Positions 1 through 6,707 of a stretch of DNA of 6,707 nucleotides are shown piece after piece. Position 1 is the stretch's first letter. Each line of letters starts with the position of its first letter. Under the pieces are notes generated by a model, which did not search any database, was not told the origin of the DNA, and was given only the letters and a program-made list of their open reading frames with translations. The translations under genes were made by a program, and so were the position numbers. Source of the DNA: a bacterium. GTDB lineage: Bacteria > Calditrichota > Calditrichia > RBG-13-44-9 > J042. The stretch is from assembly GCA_015494485.1 (NCBI GenBank), contig WGBF01000122.1, positions 1 to 6,707 on the forward strand. The letters run 5' to 3'.

Positions 1-775
1 CATCCAGGCCATCGTTGGTTACAAATTCCCCAAACACATGGCCTTTTTGCAAAGCTTCAAGAATTCCGTTACTGTGAATGGTGGTGGAAAAATCCGCTTT
101 ATCTTTAACAACCTTAAATCCTTTAAGCGTTGCAATGAAAATAGAACTGTTTTTTCCAATCTTGAAATTGGATTTTAAAATGTCATTAATCCGCCCCAGA
201 TCAATTTCAAACACGATGACGCCGAGGGGCTTTCCCTCTGCATCTTTAACCGGCTCCATGAGTAGCTGGTGGTAATGGTCTGTTTCTTCAAACCCAAAGA
301 AATCCGTAATCTGCGTGCTGCCCAGCGCTTTATGAAAAAACGGCGAGGATGCAATAACATGCCCTAAATGTGATTTGGTGGAATTTCCATGAGGCGGACT
401 TAAAATAATTTTCCCATTTTTATCCGAAAGAAACACATGGTGGAATACCCCCCAATGATTTTCCTGGTATTCCCTGAGTAACTCCGATACATTTTCGTAT
501 GCTGGAGACGCTGTGGGATCATGCGTTTGATAATAATCGTTGTAAAATTGTTCAATCGCACTCATGGTAGCCAAGGTACGGGCATTCAATTTAATTAGGG
601 CATAATGGTCGTGGAGTGCACTTTCCTTTACTTTAACAACATTATATAATTCTCGCTGGGTTGTTTCGCGGAAGGAACTGCGCGTGTGATAAATATTAAT
701 AAACCCCAGAATAAGCAACGGAACGATACCAAGCCCCAAAAAAATGCCGAACAGTTTCGTCCTCAATGTGTACAT
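1..775 (-). CDS. Membrane-anchored Cache-domain sensor protein, N-terminal part (C-terminus beyond left edge)
   Basis: An open frame runs without a stop from ATG at 775 to the left edge and gives 258 residues. Residues 1-8 are short and basic (R5, K7). Residues 9-29 form one hydrophobic membrane helix (FGIFLGLGIVPLLIL followed by GFINIY). A mostly helical stretch follows to about residue 110. From about 113 there is a Cache-like sensing fold: FLSDKNGKIIL at 115-125, then PVKDAEGKPLGVIVFEIDL at 175-193 followed by IN, which is the pattern seen in the first lobe of dCache_1 domains. A second lobe appears to begin near 205-258. Known of the family: such domains sit outside the cytoplasmic membrane and bind small ligands, feeding a cytoplasmic HAMP plus histidine kinase, chemotaxis, GGDEF or phosphatase module. 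Which output this protein has cannot be seen, and neither can its second membrane helix. The start is chosen because AAGGAGG lies five bases upstream. The gene is divergent from the tricorn gene. The reading frame is certain; the Cache call rests on motif pattern only. Confidence 0.8.
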   Translation of the reverse strand, partial: MYTLRTKLFGIFLGLGIVPLLILGFINIYHTRSSFRETTQRELYNVVKVKESALHDHYALIKLNARTLATMSAIEQFYNDYYQTHDPTASPAYENVSELLREYQENHWGVFHHVFLSDKNGKIILSPPHGNSTKSHLGHVIASSPFFHKALGSTQITDFFGFEETDHYHQLLMEPVKDAEGKPLGVIVFEIDLGRINDILKSNFKIGKNSSIFIATLKGFKVVKDKADFSTTIHSNGILEALQKGHVFGEFVTNDGLD

Positions 776-780
776 AGAAT

Positions 781-787
781 CCTCCTT
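781..787 (-). promoter_or_regulatory. Ribosome binding site of the Cache sensor gene
   Basis: The minus strand reads AAGGAGG here, followed by five bases (ATTCT) and the ATG at 775-773. This is a full anti-Shine-Dalgarno match at ideal spacing and fixes the start of the sensor gene. Confidence 0.85.
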
Positions 788-1014
788 GATATAAATCCAC
801 CTGATTTACCCCACAGAGCATCCCTCCTCTGCTTCCGAGCGCTAATGATAATCGACAGATTACGTTTATTTTTAAAGACTTTAATTACATTTTGCATAAA
901 ATTTCTTTTATTAAAGTGACAGCATTTTTAAAGAAAAACCACATCCTAAGCGGAAAAAATTCTCCTTTATGGCGCCGGCTTGTTTTTTTCAAGAAATTAC
1001 GTCATGCGATTACG

Positions 1015-1022
1015 AAAGGAGG
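1015..1022 (+). promoter_or_regulatory. Ribosome binding site of the tricorn protease gene
   Basis: AAAGGAGG lies five bases (TTATT) before the ATG at 1028. It decides the start: the frame is open further upstream to a TTG at 980, but that codon lacks a Shine-Dalgarno match and would put 16 charged and mixed residues in front of an otherwise well-formed signal peptide. Confidence 0.88.
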
Positions 1023-1027
1023 TTATT

Positions 1028-4000
1028 ATGCGTAAATATTTTATAAGTTGGATTATTTTAACACTCATCATTGCTACTGCATTTGCTCAGGACAAACTGT
1101 TGCGTTTCCCTTCCATACACGGCAATACCGTGGTATTTACGTATGCCGGGGATTTATGGTTAGCATCGACTACCGATGGCATTGCCCGAAAATTAACCAA
1201 TTCTCCCGGTATTGAGATATTTGCCCGGTTTAGCCCCGACGGCAAATGGATTGCGTTTAGTGGCGAATACGACGGGCAACGGGGCGTTTATGTTATTCCG
1301 GCTACCGGGGGTGTTCCCAAACGCTTAACCTACTACCCGGCCCACAAATTACCTGAACGGTTCGGTTTTGATTACATTGTATTTGGCTGGACACCGGACA
1401 GTAAAAAAGTTCTCTTCCGTTCCTTAAAAGAAAGTTTCTCCGTGTGGCTGGGCCGCCTGTACCTGGTGGACCTGGAGGGACATTTTCCGGAACCGTTGCC
1501 CTTTCCCTACGCTGGGTTTTCATCGTTCAGCCCCGATGGTTCCAAACTGGCCATGAACCGTGTGTTCCGTGATTTTCGCACCTGGAAACGGTACAAGGGG
1601 GGCCAGCAACAGGACATCTGGATTTACGATTTAAAACAGAATGAAATGAAACGGTTAACAACTTACGAAGGGATGGACCACATCCCGATGTGGTACAAGA
1701 ACCGGATTTATTTTGTGTCCGACCGTAGCTACACCGCCAATCTATTTTATTATGACCTCAATACCCAAAAAGTTGTCCAGGTGACCCACTTTAAGGATTA
1801 CGATGTAAACTGGCCTTCCCTTGGTGACGGCAAAATTGTGTTTGAAAACGGGGGCGATTTGTACGTTCTGAACCTTTCGGAGCACTCTCTCAAAAAATTA
1901 AACATTTATCTGCATTCCGACAAAATCACTGCCCGACCTACGTTTAAAAAAGTAAGCGATAAAATTGAAAGCTACGATATTGCTCCGGGAGGCAAACGCA
2001 TTGTTGTGGCTGCTCGCGGGGAAGTGTTTACAGTGCCTGCCAAAAAAGGCGACCCCCGGAATTTAACTCAGACGCCGGGTGCCAGAGAACGGGCCGTAAC
2101 CTGGTCACCGGACGGAAAATGGATTGCCTACATTTCCGACGAAAGCGGCGAAGATGAACTCTATATTGTGCGCCAGGACGGCCTGGGGAAACCACGGCAA
2201 CTCACCACCAACAGCCAGGGATACCGGTTCCGGCCGGTGTGGTCCCCGGACAGCAAAAAACTGGCATTTGCGGATAAAAACCTGAAGCTGTACATCGTTG
2301 ATGTGTTAACCCGTAAAACAACCTTTGTGGACAGTGCCACCCGGTGGGAAATCCGCCATTACAACTGGTCACCGGACAGCAAATGGCTGGTGTACTCCAA
2401 ACCCCTTAGCAACGACATGAATTCCATTTTTCTCTATCATGTGCCAACCGGGAAGATTTATCCCATTACGTCCGAAATGACGGATGATGACAACCCCGTC
2501 TTCGATCCCGATGGCAAGTACCTGTATTTTATCTCCCGGCGGGACTTTAATCCGTTGCTGGGGAATTTTGAGATGAGCTACGTGTACCGCAACATGGACC
2601 GGATTTTTGTGATGACCCTGCGGAAAAACGAACGCTCTCCCTTTGCACCGGAAAGCGATGAAGTAGAAACGGCCAAAACGGAATCGAAATCCACGAATAA
2701 TTCCCAAAATACCCCACCAACCGTTACCATTGACCTGGAAGGTATTGAACACCGGGTTGTGGCCCTGCCCATAAAACCGGGAGAATATGGCAATTTGCAG
2801 GCAATTTCCGGAAAAGTGTTTTATTCCCAATCTCCCCTTCGGGGTTTAAACGGCCCGCTTACTGACAGCCAGGCGACTATTAAATATTTTGATTTTAACG
2901 AAAAAAAGGAACACACCTTCTTAACCGGCACCGGAAGTTTTACCATTTCTGCCGATGGGAAATATCTGGTTTACCGGAAAGGGAACCAGATGGGCATTGT
3001 GGAAACCAGTAAAAAAGAAGCCAAAATTGGGGATGGCGCCGTTGCTTTAAACAAGCTGGATATTTACTGGATTCCCACCGCGGAATGGCAGCAAATTTTC
3101 AACGAGGCCTGGCGCCTGGAACGCGATTATTTTTACGCCCCCAACATGGTAGGGGTCAACTGGCCGGCCATTCGGGAAAAATACGGCAAACTCCTTCCGT
3201 ACGTATCGCATCGGTTTGATTTGAACTACCTTCTGGGAGAAATGATCGCGGAACTGGCCACCTCCCACGCCTATGTGGGTGGCGGGGACATGCCCCATGC
3301 CAAAGAATTCCCCGTCGCTCTGCTGGGCATCCGGGTTACTCCCGATTATGCAGCAAAACGCTATCGCATCACCAAAATTTTAGCCGGCGAAAACTGGATA
3401 AACGACCGCCGTTCCCCCTTAACCGAACCGGGAATTCAGGTGCAGGAAGGAGATTACATCATTGCCATCAACGGGAAAAACGTAACCACGGATAAAAATT
3501 TCTATGCCTATCTGCAAAATATGGCCGACCGCCAGATTACGCTGGTGGTGAACAACCGGCCTTCCACCGTGGGAACCCGCACCTATACGGTGAAACCCAT
3601 TAAGAGCGAATTTAACCTGAATTACCTCACCTGGGTAGAACACAACCGGCGGTATGTTGAGGAAAAAACCAATGGTCAGGTGGGGTATATTCACATCCCC
3701 GATATGGGCGCCCGGGGGTTAAATGAATTTGCCAAATCCTTTTATGCCCAGATTAAGAAAAAGGGAATCATCATCGACGTGCGATATAACGGTGGCGGTT
3801 TTGTAAGCCAGATGATTCTGGAACGATTAAAACGCACCCTGGCAGGACTGGGTAAAGCGCGAAACATGAAAGAATTGTACACCTACCCGGACGCGGCCTA
3901 CTACGGGCACCTGGTGTGTCTGGCCAATGAATATTCCGCCTCCGATGGGGATATTTTCCCCTACTATTTCAAGAAATACAAGCTGGGTAAGCTCATCGGC

Positions 4001-4282
4001 ACCCGCACCTGGGGCGGTGTTATAGGCATCCGCGGCTACACCCCGCTGGTGGATGGCGGCTATATTACCCGGCCGGAATTTGGCCTATTGAGTGACGAAG
4101 CCAAATGGATTATTGAGGGGCACGGCGTGGAACCGGACATCTGGGTGGACACGTTGCCCAGCGACCAGGCCCGCGGAAAGGACCCGCAACTGGACAAAGC
4201 CATCGAAGTCATCATGGAACAGATTCGTCAGAATCCGCCGGAGTTACCCAAAGTGGCGCCCTATCCCGTAAAGGCAAAATAA
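1028..4282 (+). CDS. Exported tricorn protease homologue (S41-type serine peptidase)
   Basis: 1084 residues, close to the 1071 of Thermoplasma acidophilum tricorn. Residues 1-20 are a signal peptide (R2-K3, hydrophobic core, AFA before Q21), so the enzyme is probably periplasmic. Domains: a first beta-propeller about 25-315 and a second about 325-680, with TolB/PD40-type motifs such as FSPDGKWIAF at 68, WTPDSKKVLF at 121, WSPDGKWIAY at 359, WSPDSKKLAF at 405, WSPDSKWLVY at 447 and FDPDGKYLYF at 492; a helical C1 domain about 684-757; a PDZ domain about 761-859; and a C2 catalytic domain from about 860 to about 1065. The catalytic tetrad is recognisable: S746-H747 in ATSHAY, nucleophile S972 in SASDGD, and E1030 in IEGHGVEPD, with G922-G924 (NGGG) near the oxyanion hole. 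Tricorn family enzymes cut short peptides into di- to tetrapeptides; the propellers gate substrate entry and product exit. A hydrophilic linker at 537-564 interrupts the second propeller. The S1 aspartate (D936 in Thermoplasma) seems replaced by G942. The gene stands alone, with its own binding site and terminator. Confidence 0.93.
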   Translation: MRKYFISWIILTLIIATAFAQDKLLRFPSIHGNTVVFTYAGDLWLASTTDGIARKLTNSPGIEIFARFSPDGKWIAFSGEYDGQRGVYVIPATGGVPKRLTYYPAHKLPERFGFDYIVFGWTPDSKKVLFRSLKESFSVWLGRLYLVDLEGHFPEPLPFPYAGFSSFSPDGSKLAMNRVFRDFRTWKRYKGGQQQDIWIYDLKQNEMKRLTTYEGMDHIPMWYKNRIYFVSDRSYTANLFYYDLNTQKVVQVTHFKDYDVNWPSLGDGKIVFENGGDLYVLNLSEHSLKKLNIYLHSDKITARPTFKKVSDKIESYDIAPGGKRIVVAARGEVFTVPAKKGDPRNLTQTPGARERAVTWSPDGKWIAYISDESGEDELYIVRQDGLGKPRQLTTNSQGYRFRPVWSPDSKKLAFADKNLKLYIVDVLTRKTTFVDSATRWEIRHYNWSPDSKWLVYSKPLSNDMNSIFLYHVPTGKIYPITSEMTDDDNPVFDPDGKYLYFISRRDFNPLLGNFEMSYVYRNMDRIFVMTLRKNERSPFAPESDEVETAKTESKSTNNSQNTPPTVTIDLEGIEHRVVALPIKPGEYGNLQAISGKVFYSQSPLRGLNGPLTDSQATIKYFDFNEKKEHTFLTGTGSFTISADGKYLVYRKGNQMGIVETSKKEAKIGDGAVALNKLDIYWIPTAEWQQIFNEAWRLERDYFYAPNMVGVNWPAIREKYGKLLPYVSHRFDLNYLLGEMIAELATSHAYVGGGDMPHAKEFPVALLGIRVTPDYAAKRYRITKILAGENWINDRRSPLTEPGIQVQEGDYIIAINGKNVTTDKNFYAYLQNMADRQITLVVNNRPSTVGTRTYTVKPIKSEFNLNYLTWVEHNRRYVEEKTNGQVGYIHIPDMGARGLNEFAKSFYAQIKKKGIIIDVRYNGGGFVSQMILERLKRTLAGLGKARNMKELYTYPDAAYYGHLVCLANEYSASDGDIFPYYFKKYKLGKLIGTRTWGGVIGIRGYTPLVDGGYITRPEFGLLSDEAKWIIEGHGVEPDIWVDTLPSDQARGKDPQLDKAIEVIMEQIRQNPPELPKVAPYPVKAK

Positions 4283-4316
4283 TTCCGGCCATCATACAAC
4301 AATCAACGTCCGTTTG

Positions 4317-4350
4317 AACCGGGGTGGGATATTCCTGCCCCGGTTTTTCT
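4317..4350 (+). terminator. Rho-independent terminator of the tricorn gene
   Basis: The arms AACCGGGG (4317-4324) and CCCCGGTT (4338-4345) form an eight-pair stem. The inner bases TGGGA and TCCTG can extend it through two G-T wobble pairs and three normal pairs to a three-base loop. The stem leads directly into a T-rich tract (4344-4350). It begins 35 bases after the stop codon. On the minus strand no T-run follows the hairpin, so it looks one-directional and would not be the main terminator of the opposing marC transcript. Confidence 0.9.
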
Positions 4351-4546
4351 TTACACCATTCATTTCCATTCCGGGATTCTTGTAACGCTTACCGGGACGC
4401 AACAAGCAGGGCTACCCTTCAGGGATGTTCGTAGTTCAACGACTGACGTTCATTGTGGAAGAAAAAAGGATTTAACGGCTTGCGAAAATGTTCAATGGTG
4501 TTCTGTTTTATTCATTAGCAAAATTAAGCCCTGGTTCGCAGACATG
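4351..4546. other. Non-coding spacer between convergent genes, no gene recognised
   Basis: About 196 bases between the tricorn terminator and the marC stop. It contains a short cluster of alternating arms, AGGG (4408-4411), CCCT (4415-4418) and AGGG (4421-4424), that can form small competing hairpins, and CCGGGA occurs twice (near 4371 and 4392). A T-run read on the minus strand near 4464-4470 has no convincing GC-rich stem before it, so I cannot name a terminator for the RND-marC operon. No start codon with a binding site opens a credible frame. Confidence 0.5.
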
Positions 4547-5188
4547 CTATTTCCCCATCATCGCAATTGCCCGGAAAATGCCGCTTAATACCATCTGGGC
4601 CGCCATGATGGTCAAAATTAAGCCCATCAACCGGCCGATTAAGCGAATAACACGGGGGCGGACAATCCGGGTAATCCGGTTACTTAAAATGAACGCAACG
4701 TAGGTTAAACCGCAAATTATTGCAAACACAAACAGCACTTCCACAATGCGAATCCAGTGACCGCCTTCTCCGGCGAAGTTAATGGCTGTGGAAATGGTGC
4801 CGGGTCCGGCTAAAATGGGCGTGGCCAGCGGAGTAAGGGCAATATCGTCCGGACTTTCTTCCGGCAATGGCACTTCCGGGCGAGGCTGGTGCATCCGGCT
4901 GTGGCGGGCATGCAGCAAATCCAATCCGATTAAGAAAACCAGAATTCCCCCCGCAATTTGAAATGCCGGAAGGGAAATGCCAAACAACTTAAAAATGACA
5001 CTACCAAACACCACAAACACGGTTACAATACCATACGCCTGAACCACCGATTTGCGGGCAATCTCTTTCTGGTCTTCCGGCGAAAAATCCGAGGTAAGTC
5101 CAAGAAAAATGGGGATGTTGCCAATGGGATTCATAATGGCAAAAAAGCCCATAAAAACGGTGATGAGAAATAACAAGTCCTGCTTCAT
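4547..5188 (-). CDS. MarC-family integral membrane protein
   Basis: 213 residues, the usual size for the MarC (UPF0056) family. Hydrophobic segments lie near residues 5-27, 48-70, 75-92, 118-136, 148-168 and 184-205, fitting six membrane helices. Family hallmarks are visible: NPIGNIPIFL at 20-29, FQIAGGILVFLIGLDLL at 76-92, and PLATPILAGPGTIS at 120-133. A hydrophilic loop rich in His, Arg, Pro and Glu (93-115) separates the two halves. The family was named after the E. coli mar locus, but marC itself was later shown not to cause multidrug resistance; its transport role is still unclear. The ATG overlaps the TGA of the RND gene (ATGA), and only a weak AGAAGAG sequence lies upstream, so translation is probably coupled to the pump gene. 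It is the last gene of the visible operon. Family membership is secure; substrate unknown. Confidence 0.92.
   Translation of the reverse strand: MKQDLLFLITVFMGFFAIMNPIGNIPIFLGLTSDFSPEDQKEIARKSVVQAYGIVTVFVVFGSVIFKLFGISLPAFQIAGGILVFLIGLDLLHARHSRMHQPRPEVPLPEESPDDIALTPLATPILAGPGTISTAINFAGEGGHWIRIVEVLFVFAIICGLTYVAFILSNRITRIVRPRVIRLIGRLMGLILTIMAAQMVLSGIFRAIAMMGK
5185..5188 (-). other. ATGA stop-start overlap of the RND and marC genes
   Basis: On the minus strand the marC ATG (5188-5186) overlaps the RND stop TGA (5187-5185). With no strong Shine-Dalgarno site before marC, this four-base overlap points to termination-reinitiation and balanced expression of both membrane proteins from one mRNA. Confidence 0.9.
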
Positions 5189-6707
5189 ACGCTGTTCTCT
5201 TCTGTTGTGTTGTCATCAACGGGTGGTAGTAACCCCAGGCGCCGCCGAACGCTGGCACCGATTTCTTCAAAGATGGTGTACATGATGGGCACCACAAGCA
5301 ACGTAAATGCCGTGCTGGCGGTCATGCCACCGATCACACTTCGCGCCATGGGGGCCCAGTTTTCGGAACCGGCGCCAATTTCCAGTGCTAACGGCACCAT
5401 TCCCAGAATGGTGGTTAACGCCGTCATCAACACCGGACGCAACCGTACCCGCGCTGCTTCCCGTGCCGCCTGGTAAATGGACAATCCCCTCCGCTGCAAC
5501 TGATTGGCAAAATCCACCAGCACAATGCCATTGTTTACCACGATGCCAACCAGCATCACCAGCCCGACAAGGGACATTACATTCATGGACGTCCCGGTAA
5601 TAAACAGCATGAAAATAGCGCCAATAAACGCCAGCGGAATCGTGAAGAAAATAATAAAGGGGTCAATCAGGGATTCAAATTGCGATGCCATAACCATGTA
5701 GACCAGCAGGATTGCCGCAAGAAATGCCAGGCGCAGGTAACGGAAAGATGTGCGCTGGTCCTTTGCCGTACCGCCAATTAAAATTTGAAAATCCGACGGC
5801 ACCGGGGTCTGGCGAATGACGCGCTGAATTTCCCGAACGGCCGTGGATAAATCCGTGCCCGAAAGGTCACACCCCACGGAAATAACCCGCTGCTGGTTTT
5901 CCCGAAAAATGGTGGAGGGCGCAATGCCGGTTTGAATATCCGCAAGTTGTTCCAGGGGCACATTTTTCCCGGAAGGTAAGGGGATGATTAAATTGGCCAG
6001 CGCTGCTTTACTTTGCCGGTACGGTTTGGCCAATTGCACCCGAATGTCGTATTCTTCGGCACCGCTTCGGTAACGGGCAGCAACCTTGCCCTGAATGGCG
6101 GTAGAAATAATAGACGCCAGTTGAAACACCGTTAATCCCACATCATTTAACCGCTCCCGACGGGGAATAATCTGCAATTCCGGGCTTCCCTGACGAATAT
6201 TGAGGGAAATATCCACCAGACCGGGAATTTTTTCCATGCCGCGTTTAATCTGTTCGGCAATTTCCCGTCCCCGCTGCAGGTCATACCCCAGGATTTTAAC
6301 TTCCACCTCCCGCTGGGTGGAAAACATTCCCGCCTGAATAAATTCCACCCGCAAGCCGGGGATCTCCTTAAAGCGCGCCCGCAGGGCATCCTGAATCTCA
6401 AATTGGGTGCGGTCCCGATTTTCCATCGGCGTCAGGCGAATCCGTAAAAAGATGTTGTGACTGCCGGTGCCCATAAACAATGCGGCAATGCCTTCTGTTG
6501 CCCCAAACGTCATGTACACGTTTTCCGCTTCGGGCACTTCCTGGCGGACAATCTGTTCGATTTGTAACACCGTGTTTTCCGTTTCCTCCAGCGGGGTGCC
6601 CACCTCCCGGTCAATTCGGGCAATAATTAAATTTTGGTCCGTATGGGGCAAAAACTCACCGGCCAGACTAAACGCCAGAATTACCGCCAGCACAAACAAC
6701 ACAGTAA
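5185..6707 (-). CDS. RND efflux transporter permease, AcrB/HAE1-like, C-terminal half (N-terminus beyond right edge)
   Basis: The frame is open through the right edge. About 507 residues are visible, roughly the second half of an RND pump of about 1030 residues; the GTG at 6702 is an internal valine, not a start. The visible part begins in the seventh membrane helix (LFVLAVILAFSLAGEFLP), continues through the second periplasmic porter and docking region, then ends with five more helices. Recognisable motifs are YMVMASQFESLIDPFIIF, the helix VGIVVNNGIVLVDFANQ (about 5510-5560), and the segment RLRPVLMTALTTILGMVPLAL. Proteins of this family form inner-membrane trimers that, with a periplasmic adaptor and an outer-membrane channel, expel drugs, bile salts or other amphiphiles using proton flow. 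The lysine of AcrB helix 10 (K940) is replaced by Asn at 5533-5535, as in many other RND proteins. The helix 4 aspartates cannot be checked. Adaptor and channel genes, if linked, lie to the right of the window. Its stop overlaps marC. The substrate cannot be told. Confidence 0.93.
   Translation of the reverse strand, partial: TVLFVLAVILAFSLAGEFLPHTDQNLIIARIDREVGTPLEETENTVLQIEQIVRQEVPEAENVYMTFGATEGIAALFMGTGSHNIFLRIRLTPMENRDRTQFEIQDALRARFKEIPGLRVEFIQAGMFSTQREVEVKILGYDLQRGREIAEQIKRGMEKIPGLVDISLNIRQGSPELQIIPRRERLNDVGLTVFQLASIISTAIQGKVAARYRSGAEEYDIRVQLAKPYRQSKAALANLIIPLPSGKNVPLEQLADIQTGIAPSTIFRENQQRVISVGCDLSGTDLSTAVREIQRVIRQTPVPSDFQILIGGTAKDQRTSFRYLRLAFLAAILLVYMVMASQFESLIDPFIIFFTIPLAFIGAIFMLFITGTSMNVMSLVGLVMLVGIVVNNGIVLVDFANQLQRRGLSIYQAAREAARVRLRPVLMTALTTILGMVPLALEIGAGSENWAPMARSVIGGMTASTAFTLLVVPIMYTIFEEIGASVRRRLGLLPPVDDNTTEENSV

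Larger units (their letters stand above)
776..1027. promoter_or_regulatory. Divergent intergenic region carrying the promoters of two genes
   Basis: These 252 bases separate two divergently transcribed genes, so both promoters should lie here. The middle part, about 850-950, is strongly AT-rich with runs of T and A and is the likeliest promoter region. I could not pick out a -35/-10 pair convincing enough to name on either strand. No clear operator palindrome stands out; the GGCGCC at 971-976 is only a six-base palindrome. Small frames through the region look like chance or the antisense of the sensor gene. Confidence 0.5.

Noticed and set aside
686..919. 77-codon plus-strand frame across the start of the sensor gene
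   Set aside because: It is largely antisense to the sensor N-terminus and then runs through the AT-rich spacer; no binding site and no recognisable protein character.
980..1027. Upstream TTG start extending the tricorn homologue by 16 residues
   Set aside because: No ribosome binding site precedes it, while the ATG at 1028 has AAAGGAGG at ideal spacing and begins a proper signal peptide.
1229..2530. Recurring DNA similarity (CCGGACAGCAAA and variants) that looks like a tandem repeat
   Set aside because: These copies encode the repeated propeller motif (WSPDSK, FSPDGK) at irregular spacing and are explained by protein structure.
2369..2830. 153-codon minus-strand frame inside the tricorn gene
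   Set aside because: It is a shadow of a gene whose sense-strand domains are clear throughout; the product has no recognisable family features.
4488..4703. Plus-strand frame overlapping the 3' end of marC
   Set aside because: The antisense marC frame has full family motifs; this one has no binding site and no domain character.
4547..5188. Calling the marC homologue an antibiotic resistance gene
   Set aside because: The family name is historical; the resistance role was not upheld, so only the membrane protein family is claimed.
5185..6702. RND frame as a complete short protein starting at the GTG at 6702
   Set aside because: The frame stays open to the edge and the sequence begins inside helix 7 of a standard RND permease, so this is the window cutting the gene, not a half-size transporter.

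Overview
The window holds four protein genes, two of them cut by the edges. Base composition is moderate, roughly half GC in the genes, with AT-rich spacers. The two genes whose starts lie next to non-coding DNA carry near-perfect AAGGAGG-type ribosome binding sites five bases before an ATG. An RND efflux pump, a MarC-type membrane protein and a secreted tricorn-like protease together suggest a Gram-negative, two-membrane bacterium. The strong Shine-Dalgarno sites argue mildly against a typical Bacteroidota genome. A deep-branching FCB-type phylum such as Calditrichota or a relative would fit, but this is a guess: no marker gene is present.

Layout. Positions 1-775 (minus strand) encode the N-terminal 258 residues of a membrane sensor: one transmembrane helix, then a Cache-like extracytoplasmic domain; the output domain lies off the left edge. 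A 252-base divergent spacer (776-1027) separates it from a complete 1084-residue tricorn protease homologue (1028-4282, plus strand) with a signal peptide, two beta-propellers, a PDZ domain and an S41-type catalytic domain. A strong rho-independent terminator (4317-4350) follows. After about 190 non-coding bases, two minus-strand genes converge on the tricorn gene: the C-terminal half of an AcrB/HAE1-like RND pump subunit (5185-6707, open at the right edge) and a complete MarC-family protein (4547-5188). These two overlap by ATGA and are almost certainly co-transcribed and translationally coupled.

The genes form three transcription units: the sensor, the tricorn protease, and the RND-marC operon. 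The tricorn homologue probably trims peptides in the periplasm, and the RND pump exports small molecules. No functional link between the units can be shown here. The most notable points are the exported tricorn with an intact catalytic tetrad but an apparently lost S1 aspartate, and the tight RND-marC coupling. I found no convincing undescribed system, mobile element, CRISPR array or RNA gene.
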